Positions 45,919-55,467 of a stretch of 64,000 bases of DNA are shown here, in pieces. This stretch comes from Prochlorococcus sp. AG-409-J19. GTDB lineage: Bacteria; Cyanobacteriota; Cyanobacteriia; PCC-6307; Cyanobiaceae. The notes under the pieces were generated by a model. The model did no database searches. It worked only from the letters and a program-made list of their open reading frames with translations, and was not told the origin of the DNA. The stretch is taken from positions 1 to 64,000 of the forward strand of contig QCKC01000005.1 of the NCBI GenBank assembly GCA_003215635.1, written 5' to 3'. Within the stretch, counting starts at the first letter, position 1. Each line of letters opens with the position of its first letter. Both the position numbers and the translations under genes were made by a program.

Positions 45919-47119
45919 TCAGTCTGATATTTATTCCTCTTCAATATTGCCCTTGGGTTGTAAAGCTTTTGGAAGAGGTGCTTCGGTTTCCTCTTTGGAA
46001 AATTGGGTGTTTACTTGGAGAAATTGTTTTAGGGAAGTTTCATTTTTGTTAGTACTAGCAGGTTCTAAAACATCTGAGGTGAAGGGAATTTCGGCAGCTG
46101 GAGCAACACCCTTAGCTCGTAGGTATACGGCGCTTGCAGATGCCGAACTTTTATTTCGTGGTCCCAATAGTCCTAGGAATTATTCTTTGCCAGCATTGGC
46201 TTCAGGCGTATCTCCAGCTTTGATCAGTTATGTTGCGGCAACTTGCATTGGGTTTAAGCCAACCATCGGAGCTGTTGGCTTGCCAATACCTCCAATATTC
46301 CCTCATTTGAGTTTTGACTCTAAAGAAGTTGGCCCTTCTGATTGCCTAAGCACAGGACATGCAATGTCTATAGAGCGTGTTAATGATCTTTGGCAGCAGG
46401 GATTTTTGATTGGTTCGCAATTAAGGAATCCTTTGCTTCTTGCTGAGTGTGTACCTGGAGGTACAACTACTGCTCAGGCGGTTCTTACAGGATTGGGAAT
46501 TCCAGTAGATGATTTGATTAGTGGAAGTGCTCTAAACCCACCTTTAGACTTAAAAAGAATGTTGGTTGAAAAGGGATTATCAGCTGCAAATCTGGGTTGT
46601 GATCCTTCTGCGACTGATCTTTTGTCGGCAGTTGGGGATCCTTTTCAAGCAGTAGCTACAGGAGTTTTGCTAGGAGCGAGAGAGGCAGGACAGCCTGTTT
46701 TATTAGGAGGTGGTAGTCAAATGTTGGCAGTTCTTAGTTTGGCATTGAAGACTTTGACTATTAATCAGCGCAAGGATTTTGTTTCGGGTGTTGCAATTGC
46801 TACTACCAGTTGGTTGGCTGAAGAATCTTTGGCATCTCAAAGTGGCTCATCCTCTTTCGCGAAATTAGTCAATGTAGTTGGAGATTTTTTTGAGATATCA
46901 ATTTTAGGATTGTCATCTGGCTTGAGATTTCATCAAAGTAGGTATAAGCAACTTAGGGATTATGAGCTCGGCTACGTAAAAGAAGGAGTAGGTGCAGGAG
47001 CCTTATCTCTTTTGGCTCAACTTAGAGGATTCACAATAGAAGAGTTGGTAAATGGATGTGATCAAGCAATGATGGCCTTGCTGAAAAGTGTGAGCTCTTT
47101 AAACCCAATTCCTCAGTAG
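45896..47119 (+). CDS. UPF0284/CobT-like protein
   Basis: Relative of nicotinate-nucleotide-dimethylbenzimidazole phosphoribosyltransferase (CobT), family TIGR00303, whose exact reaction is not established. Visible are LVLAGSKTSEVKGISAAGAT, the block ECVPGGTTTAQAVLTGLG and VLLGGGSQMLAVLSLAL. Up to 407 aa from a TTG at 45896, overlapping the DUF2232 gene by 23 nt; there is no in-frame ATG near the N-terminus, so the true start is a TTG or another rare codon between 45896 and about 45955. Confidence 0.85.
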   Translation: MLHLTLSNQSDIYSSSILPLGCKAFGRGASVSSLENWVFTWRNCFREVSFLLVLAGSKTSEVKGISAAGATPLARRYTALADAELLFRGPNSPRNYSLPALASGVSPALISYVAATCIGFKPTIGAVGLPIPPIFPHLSFDSKEVGPSDCLSTGHAMSIERVNDLWQQGFLIGSQLRNPLLLAECVPGGTTTAQAVLTGLGIPVDDLISGSALNPPLDLKRMLVEKGLSAANLGCDPSATDLLSAVGDPFQAVATGVLLGAREAGQPVLLGGGSQMLAVLSLALKTLTINQRKDFVSGVAIATTSWLAEESLASQSGSSSFAKLVNVVGDFFEISILGLSSGLRFHQSRYKQLRDYELGYVKEGVGAGALSLLAQLRGFTIEELVNGCDQAMMALLKSVSSLNPIPQ

Positions 47120-47130
47120 TTATTTTTAGA

Positions 47131-48144
47131 ATGATTTCTAAGACTTTCAAGAGAAGAGAATTTTTTCAGTTAGCTTTTGGCGCTGGAATTATGGGCTTAG
47201 CAGGTTGTGTAATGGGTCCTACTCAGTCTATTCTTAGAGCAAGTAATGGTACTTTACCTAAACAATGGTTGAGAACTTTACCTGCTTCTTGGCGTTATAA
47301 ATCCATTGATAATTACTCATATTCTGAAGATATAAATGTGTTTAATTCATTGCTGGAAATGCCTACTGACCTTTTGGCTATTTCGGATGGATGGCTATCA
47401 ACTATATCAAGAAATAAACTTAGAGTATTTTCGAATGAGTTTGAAGGCCTAACTTTTGACAAGCAGGCAAGGTTATTTTTATCCAATATGGATAGAGATT
47501 TGGTTGATAAGGTTCTTCCTGTTGGAGTAAGTCCATGGGCAATGATTTTTAGAAATGGTCGTAATTGGATTCAGGATGCAAGAAATGGTTGGGAAGTTTT
47601 GCTGGATCCTTCTTTAAAGGGCAGAATAGTTTTACCACCTAGTCCACGATTGATAATCTCAATAGCAGAAAGAATTGATTTACCTAATAGTTTGAGTCGA
47701 TTAAGAGAACAAGTAATGACTTATGATGATCGCAATAGCATTAATTGGTTACTATCGGATTATGCCACTGTTGCAGTAGTCCCTTTGCAGAGATTTTTGC
47801 CAATAATGAACCGTGATCCTCGATTGAGTATGGCTATACCAACTTCTGGTTCTCCATTAAGTTGGACATTATTCTTACGACCCAGAAATTCTCTTGTTCC
47901 ATTGCCATTAAAATGGATAGAAAGTTCTAGGTCTTCTCCCCTTTTGGAGCAGTTGTTGTCTATAGGATGGTTTCCTTCTCTTCCTCAAGATGAAGCTAGA
48001 GGAGTATCAAATAAAATTTCTGCAGAGTTTAATGAATCTTTCTTGCCCTCTTCCAAAACATGGTCACGTTGTTGGTCTTTACCTCCTTTAGAGGGCTCTA
48101 AGAAAACTGAAATTGAGGAGCTATGGAAAGATTCATCCCCATAA
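47131..48144 (+). CDS. Tat-type lipoprotein, periplasmic binding protein-like
   Basis: 337 aa. The N-terminus has twin arginines (FKRREFFQLAFGAGIMG) followed by a lipobox LAGC, indicating Tat export and lipid anchoring. The rest resembles a PotD/iron-type solute-binding protein (a two-lobed fold with WLLSDYATVAVVPLQRF and GSPLSWTLFL). No transporter ATPase or permease lies beside it. It starts 11 nt after the UPF0284 gene and its end overlaps the convergent reductase gene by 12 nt. Confidence 0.75.
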   Translation: MISKTFKRREFFQLAFGAGIMGLAGCVMGPTQSILRASNGTLPKQWLRTLPASWRYKSIDNYSYSEDINVFNSLLEMPTDLLAISDGWLSTISRNKLRVFSNEFEGLTFDKQARLFLSNMDRDLVDKVLPVGVSPWAMIFRNGRNWIQDARNGWEVLLDPSLKGRIVLPPSPRLIISIAERIDLPNSLSRLREQVMTYDDRNSINWLLSDYATVAVVPLQRFLPIMNRDPRLSMAIPTSGSPLSWTLFLRPRNSLVPLPLKWIESSRSSPLLEQLLSIGWFPSLPQDEARGVSNKISAEFNESFLPSSKTWSRCWSLPPLEGSKKTEIEELWKDSSP

Positions 48145-49269
48145 CCTTCTCTTAGGTTTATCAACTAAAAGTTTATGAGTCTCTGATAGAAGTAGAGGAA
48201 TATCTAGATTATTGGGACATTTTGGTAGACAATCACCACAATTTAAGCATCGACTTGCATCTATTGATTCCCACCAGTGGCCTGCTTTCCCAATGAGATT
48301 GTAGCGTTCTCTAGCAAAGCCTATTAGATCATGACCTATGGCGAGATTCCGTAGACGTAGTAGATCAGGAATCGGTACTGCTTGAGGGCATGGCAAGCAT
48401 TGTTTACATTGTCCACAATTAGTTCCTTCCAAACGTTGGGCGCTGTTTTTTTGAATATTTTCTATTATTCTCTTTTCATTTTCATTAAGAGGACCATTTT
48501 GATTTATGAGTTTTTTTGCTAGTTCTAAGTCGCTTGATTTAGTTGCTCCAACAGTCAAAGTATTAATCCCTTTTGATAGTAGAAATCTATATGCAATTTC
48601 TAAGGGTTGTATAGGATAACAATCATTAATTAGAGTTTTACTAGGTGAGTGTAAATGTCCTCCTTTGTCTGCTGGAGAGATTGCCATGACACCCATACCT
48701 AATTCCAATGCGTATAAGGCTAGTGGTATTCTTGCCTGATCGAAAAGATGCAAATGAAGGCTACAGAAGTCAAAATTTTCAGTATTGATTGCATCTTGAA
48801 TAAGTGGAATTGCTCCATGACTACTAAAGCCAACTTGATTAATTAAATTTTTATTTTTTGCCCAACGTAAGATTTCCGCCCCAGCTCCAATTGTGGCCCA
48901 TTCTAGGTGCTCTGGAAGGTTAAGGCCATGTATTGCAAGGTTGTCGATTTTTTTTAGACCAAGACGGTTTAATAACTCCTTGATTTGAGATTTTCCAGTT
49001 GCAAGATCTACCCCTGGAAGAAACTTACTTGTGATTACCCAGCCGCCTGAAGGAATTAGGTCTTCTTGTTGCAACTTTTTTAACACTTTCCCTAGTAAAG
49101 TTTCAGCTGGACCATAACTAGGGGCAGTCTCAATATGGTTTATTCCTGCAGCAATAGCTGATTTAACAACTTCGTACATTTGAGAACTTGATTCAACAGC
49201 TCTCATTGTTCCAAGTGTGAAAGTGCTTACGGCACGACCTTTACCAAAATTTTTCGTGTTTATCTTCAT
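48133..49269 (-). CDS. Aldo/keto reductase with C-terminal [4Fe-4S] ferredoxin-like domain
   Basis: 378 aa. Residues 1-280 form the AKR barrel (TLGTMRAVESS, IETAPSYGPAETLLG with the catalytic Tyr, NLAIHGLN). The C-terminus has two cysteine clusters: CGQCKQCLPCP near residue 296 and CLNCGDCLPKCP near residue 345, suggesting one or two [4Fe-4S] centres and electron transfer from ferredoxin. It overlaps the bifunctional nuclease stop by 4 nt. The substrate is unknown. Confidence 0.9.
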   Translation of the reverse strand: MKINTKNFGKGRAVSTFTLGTMRAVESSSQMYEVVKSAIAAGINHIETAPSYGPAETLLGKVLKKLQQEDLIPSGGWVITSKFLPGVDLATGKSQIKELLNRLGLKKIDNLAIHGLNLPEHLEWATIGAGAEILRWAKNKNLINQVGFSSHGAIPLIQDAINTENFDFCSLHLHLFDQARIPLALYALELGMGVMAISPADKGGHLHSPSKTLINDCYPIQPLEIAYRFLLSKGINTLTVGATKSSDLELAKKLINQNGPLNENEKRIIENIQKNSAQRLEGTNCGQCKQCLPCPQAVPIPDLLRLRNLAIGHDLIGFARERYNLIGKAGHWWESIDASRCLNCGDCLPKCPNNLDIPLLLSETHKLLVDKPKRRLWG

Positions 49270-49838
49270 TCTTCAGATTTAAGATCATCACCTGAAGAAT
49301 CTTCTGCTTCTTCAGGTGATGATTCACGACTTGACAAATGTTTTATTAGCTCTGAAGGACTAAGAGTTTCAAGAAATTTTTTGAATTCATATTGATCTTC
49401 CTCGTCTGCATTTGAATCTATTGGTATGGATGTTTCAGCGAACACTTCTTCAAACATCCATATTTTGCAGTTTGACCTTATAGCTAGCGCAATAGCATCG
49501 CTTGGTCGTGCATTGAGATCAATAGATTTTGTATTACCTTCTGTCTTGTTTGAAGAATTTTTTTTTAGTTTGAGAACAGCATTAAAGTTACTTGCTTCAA
49601 TTGAATGAATAATTACTTTGTCTACCTGGAGATCTCCTGCTTTTAGAAGATTTATCATTAAATCATGAGTTAAGGGCTTCTCATAATGATGCCCTTGTAG
49701 ACCAGCCATAATATTGTGTGCTTGGGCATGATCTATCCAGATTGGGACCTGACGCCTGCGGGCAGGATCTCTTAGCAAAACTATTGGACTTCGTGTTGAT
49801 GCGTCGACGGCTAGACCGGCCACGCTCATCTCGACCAT
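49266..49838 (-). CDS. Bifunctional nuclease family protein (DUF151)
   Basis: 190 aa with the DUF151 core (LLRDPARRRQVPIWIDHAQA, LMINLLKAGDLQVDKVIIH, and LNARPSDAIALAIR). Plant and bacterial relatives have RNase and DNase activity; not shown here. The C-terminal 45 residues are acidic and low-complexity. It is upstream of the Fe-S reductase and divergent from ribE with a 61-nt gap. Confidence 0.9.
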   Translation of the reverse strand: MVEMSVAGLAVDASTRSPIVLLRDPARRRQVPIWIDHAQAHNIMAGLQGHHYEKPLTHDLMINLLKAGDLQVDKVIIHSIEASNFNAVLKLKKNSSNKTEGNTKSIDLNARPSDAIALAIRSNCKIWMFEEVFAETSIPIDSNADEEDQYEFKKFLETLSPSELIKHLSSRESSPEEAEDSSGDDLKSEE

Positions 49839-49899
49839 GGTGATCCTCCTTATCTGTATAACGATTATGGCTATTCAAAGTTGAAGGGTACTAATTGTC

Positions 49900-50565
49900 A
49901 TGTTTACAGGATTAGTTCAATCTGTTGGAACAGTTCATCTGTGCTCTAGCGGACTATTGGTTGATGGCCTTACTGATTTTCCCACTATCGCTTTGGGCGA
50001 TAGTATTTCAGTTGATGGGGTTTGTTTAACCGTTGCAAAATTAACTGCCAATGGATTCTTGGCTGATGTGAGTCAAGAAACTCTCAGTAGGACGACTCTT
50101 GGAGAGAAGGCAAAAGGAGGAGGATCTGTGAATCTGGAGCCTGCTCTTCGTCTTGCAGATCGATTAGGAGGACATCTTGTAAGTGGTCATGTGGATGGTC
50201 TTGGGGAGATTAAGTCTATCGAAAATATTTATAATTCTTGGAAATTAGAATTATCTTGGGAAAATCATCTGTTTGGTCGCTATATATGTGAGAAGGCCAG
50301 TGTTGCAGTAGATGGGATTAGTTTGACAGTTGCTGGTTGTTCTCAAAATGGAATTGTTTTTTGGATAGCAGTAATTCCACATACCTGGGAAAATACTTCT
50401 TTAAATACATTGAAAGTTGGCAGCAAAGTTAATTTGGAAGCTGATTTGATCGCCAAATATACTGAGAATCTATTGTCTTTTTCTCAGACACAAGACCTAG
50501 AAAAGAATAACTCGCAAAATCAGCCTTTAACTAAAGATTGGCTTTCTACCCATGGATGGAATTAG
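49900..50565 (+). CDS. ribE: Riboflavin synthase alpha subunit
   Basis: Dismutation of two 6,7-dimethyl-8-ribityllumazine molecules to riboflavin. 221 aa with two lumazine-binding repeats: MFTGLVQSVGTV with VDGVCLTV, and GHLVSGHVDGLG with VDGISLTVAG. I see no FMN riboswitch-like leader in the 61-nt gap upstream. It converges on the cyAbrB gene. Confidence 0.95.
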   Translation: MFTGLVQSVGTVHLCSSGLLVDGLTDFPTIALGDSISVDGVCLTVAKLTANGFLADVSQETLSRTTLGEKAKGGGSVNLEPALRLADRLGGHLVSGHVDGLGEIKSIENIYNSWKLELSWENHLFGRYICEKASVAVDGISLTVAGCSQNGIVFWIAVIPHTWENTSLNTLKVGSKVNLEADLIAKYTENLLSFSQTQDLEKNNSQNQPLTKDWLSTHGWN

Positions 50566-50633
50566 TTTTTTATTCAATTTTGAAATTTATAGAACTTAGG
50601 CGTAGACAAACTGGATGATCATGTCAGGATATC

Positions 50634-50647
50634 CTGAAACTAAAAAG
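50634..50647. other. 14-bp palindrome between ribE and cyAbrB genes
   Basis: TCAGGATATCCTGA lies in the 159-bp convergent gap. It has no T tract on either side, so a terminator role is doubtful. The rest of the gap holds nothing I can support. Confidence 0.3.
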
Positions 50648-50724
50648 TTCCAGGCAATTAAAAAATAGGTTCTTCTGTCCTTGGAAAAACTTCGATTATT
50701 GAGGAAGGAACTTTCAAAAAGAAT

Positions 50725-51096
50725 TTAAGACTTGCCCTGAAACTTTTTACTGTCTACAGGAAGCAAACCAATAACTTTAGAATCTCGGTGGAGTTCGATT
50801 CTGAATTCCTGGCCGGGTTCTAGGCCAAGTTTGCGTGTATATGCATGGCCTATTAGAAGATTCCCATTCCCGTGTACACGAGTTCGGAATTCCGCTTGGC
50901 GACCACGTGAGGTTCTTCCTCCTGGTCGTCCGTTGTTGCGAAGTTTGTAGCCTTTTGCTTCAACAAGAGCTTTGTAAAAGCTCTTGCGTAAAACACGTCC
51001 ACTGGGGCCTACGTAGCCACATCCTCTAGCAATTTCATCCTCAGGACGATTGCTAAGGGATCTAGCTTTGTCCAGTAGTTCTTTGCCGACAAGCAT
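50725..51096 (-). CDS. cyAbrB-family transcriptional regulator
   Basis: 123-aa DNA-binding protein of the cyanobacterial AbrB type, which regulates carbon and nitrogen balance genes. The N-terminal part MLVGKELLDKARSLSNRPED and the C-terminal AbrB swapped-hairpin HAYTRKLGLEPGQEFRIEL are typical. In between is a basic segment (RNNGRPGGRTSRGRQ). It lies downstream of the cytochrome oxidase genes on the same strand with a 94-nt gap. Confidence 0.9.
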   Translation of the reverse strand: MLVGKELLDKARSLSNRPEDEIARGCGYVGPSGRVLRKSFYKALVEAKGYKLRNNGRPGGRTSRGRQAEFRTRVHGNGNLLIGHAYTRKLGLEPGQEFRIELHRDSKVIGLLPVDSKKFQGKS

Positions 51097-51190
51097 TTCC
51101 CAGAATTAATTCAACTAATTCTTACTAGCAATTCCAAGTGATGCAAGGGATTGTTCCAGTTTTTACTTTTAATGCTGACCTAATTACATT

Positions 51191-51793
51191 TCAGAGTAGG
51201 TAAAAGATGACGAATAAGACTACCCATATTCCGTCTACGAAATGCCAATAGAGTTCAGCTGCTTCTAAAGGAAACTGGTTATGACTAGTTATTCGGCCTC
51301 CTGGCGAACGAGACTGCCACCAAACGATCAATATCATTATTGATCCAAGTGTCACGTGAAGACCATGAAAACCTGTGACGGCATAAAACGTGCTTGCATA
51401 AAGATTGTCTGTAAGACCAAAAGGAAGAGAAAAATATTCGACCATTTGGCTCGCAAGAAATGCAATCCCTAAGGCTGCAGTGATTAGCAACCATTTTTGA
51501 CAGGCTTTGGATTCATTTGTCCTGAGTGCTTTGCCAGCACGATGGAATGTTGCACTACTTACTAGTAATAAAACAGTATTTAAAGTTGGCAGAGGCAGCT
51601 CTAGTTCATAGATAGCATCTGGGAATAAGGGATTAACTGCTTTAAAGGTTAGGTAGGCTGCGAAAAATCCTGCGAAGGTCATTCCATCGGCAATTAAAAA
51701 CGCCGCTAATCCAAACATCCTTACGTCATGATGCTCATCCACTTCTGAGCCTTTTTCTTGAGAATCCTTGTTGAGTTGAGGAATAGTTGTCAT
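51191..51793 (-). CDS. ctaE: Cytochrome c oxidase subunit III
   Basis: 200-aa membrane subunit with five to six helices: FGLAAFLIADGMTFAGFFAAY, then FYAVTGFHGLHVTLG and YWHFVDGIWVVLF. It supports the stability of the aa3-type terminal oxidase. The start overlaps the ctaD stop by 4 nt. Confidence 0.96.
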   Translation of the reverse strand: MTTIPQLNKDSQEKGSEVDEHHDVRMFGLAAFLIADGMTFAGFFAAYLTFKAVNPLFPDAIYELELPLPTLNTVLLLVSSATFHRAGKALRTNESKACQKWLLITAALGIAFLASQMVEYFSLPFGLTDNLYASTFYAVTGFHGLHVTLGSIMILIVWWQSRSPGGRITSHNQFPLEAAELYWHFVDGIWVVLFVIFYLL

Positions 51794-53448
51794 TGATGCT
51801 CATCCTCTTGATAGGTGGAGATAGAACTCTGTTCAAATTCTGCTTGAGTGACTCCGTATCCGTAGGGTTCACTTACTAGAGGAGCTTCTCCTTCCCAATT
51901 TTCTACTGGAGGAGGAGAACTAGTTAACCACTCTGGAGTTAAAGCATTCCATGGATTGTCTCCAGCAATTGTTCCTTTGAAAGCACTTTCGAAAACATTC
52001 CAAAGAAAAGGTAAAGTACTTAAAGCCATTAAAAGTGCACCAGCACTGCTGATTTGATTGATTAATTGAAATTGTGGATCGTATTCGGCAACTCTTCTAG
52101 GCATTCCATTAAGCCCTAGCCAATGTTGAGGAGCAAAGCACAAGTTGAAACCTATAAAAGTCAATGCAAAGTGCAAACGTCCTAAATTTTCACTAAGCAT
52201 TCTCCCGGTGACCTTGGGGTACCAATGATAGATCGAAGAAAATATGACAAATACTGATCCGCCATAAACAATGTAGTGGAAATGTGCAACTACAAAGTAT
52301 GTGTCATGTGCATGCACATCAAAAGGTACCTGGGCCAATGCAACACCTGTGATGCCTCCTAAAACAAAATTGATAATAAAACCACAAGAAAAAAGAATAG
52401 CGCTATTTAGAGATATTCTCCCTCCCCATAATGTGGCGACCCAGTTGAAAAACTTTATCCCTGTTGGGACAGCTATAAATGCGGTGGCGATGGTAAAGAA
52501 AAGTCGCATCCATGGAGGAGTTCCGCTTGTAAACATATGGTGAGCCCAAACAACTAGACCTAAAACTACGATTGCCATTATTGAATACACCATTGTTACG
52601 TAACCAAATAGTGGTTTGCGACAATGAACTGGAAGTATTTCGCTAACCAAACCAAAAGCAGGTAATACCATTATATAAACGGCGGGGTGAGAATAAAACC
52701 AAAATAGATGTTGATAGACAATGACATTGCCTCCTAGATTGGGATTAAAGAAACCTGTATTTGCGACAATATCAAAGCTTAAAAGAATTAATGTTCCTGC
52801 TAATACTGGGGTGGAAAGAACAACTAATATGCTTGTCCCTAGCATGGCCCAGCAATACATTGGCAGTTGCATTAGCTTCAGCCCAGGTCTCCTTAACTTT
52901 AGGATTGTTGCAATGAAGTTGATTCCACCAAATATCGAACTTCCTCCAAGTAGTAATACACTCAGAATCCAGATTATCTGTCCTGCAGCAGGAGTTGTTA
53001 TGCTTAAGGGAGGATATGCAGTCCATCCTGATTGGGCGGCACCAGTGATGAAATAACTGCTTATTAACATTAATCCCGCTGGTGGAATTAACCAAAAGGC
53101 AACGGCATTTAACCTTGGGAAGGCCATGTCCCTAGCCCCAACGTAAAAGGGTATTAAATAGTTGCCAAATGCACCATTTACTACTGGAACAATCCATAGA
53201 AAAATCATTATAGTCCCATGTAATGTTAGGACTTGGTTATAAACATCTCTAGGCATAAAATCTGATATCGGACTGGTGAGTTCAACTCTTATTGCGCTAG
53301 CAAGTAAGCCTCCTATTAAATAGAATACAAATCCGCATACTAAATACTGTAAACCAATTACTTTGTGATCTAAACTAAAGCTAAAATATCTGAACCACCC
53401 TTTAGGCTGCAGAGAGGATTCCTTCAGTGGAGTGTTGGCGATTGTCAT
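51790..53448 (-). CDS. ctaD: Cytochrome c oxidase subunit I
   Basis: Catalytic subunit carrying heme a and the heme a3-CuB centre. 552 aa with twelve helices. Metal ligands are visible in LHGTIMIFLW, FYSHPAVYIMVLPAFG, VWAHHMFTSG and HAHDTYFVVAHFHYIVYG. Helix VI reads Y-S-H-P rather than G-H-P-E, the A2-type proton-channel signature. It lies between ctaC and ctaE with 4-nt overlaps. Confidence 0.97.
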   Translation of the reverse strand: MTIANTPLKESSLQPKGWFRYFSFSLDHKVIGLQYLVCGFVFYLIGGLLASAIRVELTSPISDFMPRDVYNQVLTLHGTIMIFLWIVPVVNGAFGNYLIPFYVGARDMAFPRLNAVAFWLIPPAGLMLISSYFITGAAQSGWTAYPPLSITTPAAGQIIWILSVLLLGGSSIFGGINFIATILKLRRPGLKLMQLPMYCWAMLGTSILVVLSTPVLAGTLILLSFDIVANTGFFNPNLGGNVIVYQHLFWFYSHPAVYIMVLPAFGLVSEILPVHCRKPLFGYVTMVYSIMAIVVLGLVVWAHHMFTSGTPPWMRLFFTIATAFIAVPTGIKFFNWVATLWGGRISLNSAILFSCGFIINFVLGGITGVALAQVPFDVHAHDTYFVVAHFHYIVYGGSVFVIFSSIYHWYPKVTGRMLSENLGRLHFALTFIGFNLCFAPQHWLGLNGMPRRVAEYDPQFQLINQISSAGALLMALSTLPFLWNVFESAFKGTIAGDNPWNALTPEWLTSSPPPVENWEGEAPLVSEPYGYGVTQAEFEQSSISTYQEDEHQ

Positions 53449-54275
53449 GTATTTAGATTCGGAGATTTAGAATTTTTGTTAAACCATTCGTTGAATTTCT
53501 CTGAGTCCTCTACCACTACTGTTGAACGCATACCTCCATGATAAGGCCCACAAAGTTCGGCGCATATTATTGGGTATCTTCCTGCTTTGGTAGGGGTGAA
53601 ATTCAAAATAGTAGGTTGCCCTGGGATCACGTCTTGTTTTAGACGAAATTCAGGGACCCAAAAGGCATGGATTACATCTTTTGATTCCATTCTCATCGTT
53701 ACCGGTTGGCCAGTTGGGACATGAAGTTCTCCTGAAATTATGTCTCCTTCGGGGTAATGAAAAAGAAATGCGAATTGCATTGCGGTGACTTCAATTGGTA
53801 TTGGAGGTAGAACTTCATTCTTATTAGTTTGACCTGGAGAATAACTAGAACCAATTCCCCCCCAGACTTTATTATTTGAATTCATTGCGTGATGTTCATG
53901 ACCAGAGGCTCCAAGAGATTGCATCCCTCCCATACGGTCATAGATGTCATAGCTATAAATTCCAACAAATAAAATTACGATTGCAGGTATTGCAGTCCAG
54001 AAAATCTCAAGAGAAAGATTTCCTTCTATGGCTAATCCATCTCCTTTTTGACCAGGCTTCCGTCCAAATTTAATTAAACTGTATAAGACTAGTCCAGTTA
54101 TACCAAGGAAAAGTATCGCGCCGATAGTGAAAAGTACCTTAAAAAGCTCGTCATAAACTGGAGCATTCGTACTTGCGTCAATTGGAAGAAGGTTAATGTT
54201 TTCTCCTATCCAGACCCCAATAGCTATGAGAGCTATGGTCAACACAGTTGTGAGAATGGTCGAATTTTTCGACAC
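53445..54275 (-). CDS. ctaC: Cytochrome c oxidase subunit II
   Basis: Binds CuA and accepts electrons from cytochrome c or plastocyanin. 276 aa: an N-terminal hydrophobic segment, two membrane helices (about residues 40-68 and 90-110), then a cupredoxin domain with the CuA motif CAELCGPYHGGM. The loop between helix and domain contains His-rich GHEHHAMN. It is the first gene of ctaC-ctaD-ctaE. Confidence 0.96.
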   Translation of the reverse strand: MSKNSTILTTVLTIALIAIGVWIGENINLLPIDASTNAPVYDELFKVLFTIGAILFLGITGLVLYSLIKFGRKPGQKGDGLAIEGNLSLEIFWTAIPAIVILFVGIYSYDIYDRMGGMQSLGASGHEHHAMNSNNKVWGGIGSSYSPGQTNKNEVLPPIPIEVTAMQFAFLFHYPEGDIISGELHVPTGQPVTMRMESKDVIHAFWVPEFRLKQDVIPGQPTILNFTPTKAGRYPIICAELCGPYHGGMRSTVVVEDSEKFNEWFNKNSKSPNLNT

Positions 54276-54519
54276 TTCCTATCTCCACAGTCATTTTCAG
54301 GTTATGGAGAACAACTGCTATAAGCACCGTGTGATTGTTAAGCCCGCATAAAAATCTTGATAAAACATTGATATAGGACGTTTCTATTCATATAAACGGA
54401 CTCTTTGTTTGAGTTCTGTCAGGAATAGGAGATCAATTTTTTTAGTGTTGTGTTGCAGAGGTCCATAGAACATGACGTAATGTTTATAACCGCTACTTTG
54501 CATAGATAACCTTTTTTTA

Positions 54520-55467
54520 TTGAAGACAGGTTCTCATCTTTTGATTGCTTCTTCTCTTTCTCTCCTTCGTATTCGTCTGACTCAGTTGTCAGCACATCTC
54601 GTAGTCGCGCTTGTTGCGCTAGTAGTTATTGGTGGGGCGACAAGAGTTATGGAAGCTGGCTTGGCTTGTCCTGATTGGCCACTTTGCTTTGGGTCTTTGC
54701 TTCCTGGAAATCATATGAATATTCAGGTTTTTCTTGAATGGTTTCATCGCTTGGATGCATTTGTTATTGGAATAGCCCTTATTTTGCAGTTTTCTTTCTC
54801 TTTTATTTGGCGTGAACAACTTCCTAATTGGCTCCCATGGTTGTATGGATTTTTAGTCATTTTAGTTGTTTTTCAAGGGGCTCTTGGAGCTTTAACAGTT
54901 ATGAATCTTTTGCAAACAGGTGTGGTAACAGCTCATTTGGCAATTGCTTTGACACTTGTTGGAATAATGAGCGGTTTGACCCAGATATTGAGGATGCCTG
55001 GTGGTTTAGTTGCTCCTGTTTGGTGGCGGCTAATGGCAGGAATTTCCTTGGTTGCAGTTTTTGGACAATGTCTTCTTGGTGCTCGTATGGCTACTAGTTG
55101 GGGGGCACAAAGATGCCTACAGAATGGAGAGCAATGTCTTTGGTTGCATTTGCACAGGAATAGCGCAATCCCGGTCTCAGTTTGTTTATTTATTTTTGTT
55201 TTAACAGCTTTGAGAAGTGCCGGCTGGCCTCGTAGTCAGTGGCCTTTTTTATTGGCTCTTGTTTCTTTGTTGATTATGCAAATTAGTCTTGGTTTCCTAT
55301 CTATTCATTTTCGACTTTCTCAGCCTATCTTGACTGTTTCTCATCAGCTTCTAGCGTCTTTATTAGTGGCTGTTTTGTCAGCCTTGATTTGTCGACGTCA
55401 ACCCTCTTATTCACCTGAAATCACTGAAATAACACAACAATCTTTATTGGAGACTTGTCATGGTTAG
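54520..55467 (+). CDS. ctaA: Heme A synthase
   Basis: Oxidises heme O to heme A. 315 aa with eight helices; [20 protein letters not shown] and [11 protein letters not shown] in the first half, and [13 protein letters not shown] in the second half hold conserved His residues. No in-frame ATG precedes the first helix, so I accept the TTG at 54520. The 244-nt gap to ctaC is the probable divergent promoter region; I see no clear NtcA box in it. Confidence 0.92.
   Translation: MKTGSHLLIASSLSLLRIRLTQLSAHLVVALVALVVIGGATRVMEAGLACPDWPLCFGSLLPGNHMNIQVFLEWFHRLDAFVIGIALILQFSFSFIWREQLPNWLPWLYGFLVILVVFQGALGALTVMNLLQTGVVTAHLAIALTLVGIMSGLTQILRMPGGLVAPVWWRLMAGISLVAVFGQCLLGARMATSWGAQRCLQNGEQCLWLHLHRNSAIPVSVCLFIFVLTALRSAGWPRSQWPFLLALVSLLIMQISLGFLSIHFRLSQPILTVSHQLLASLLVAVLSALICRRQPSYSPEITEITQQSLLETCHG

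Noticed and set aside
49839-49899. FMN riboswitch before ribE
   Set aside because: The gap is 61 nt, too short for an RFN element, and none of its conserved blocks are visible.
54276-54519. Possible NtcA box between ctaC and ctaA
   Set aside because: GTA and TAC triplets occur at 54477-54496 but with the wrong spacing (not eight bases), so no binding site is claimed.
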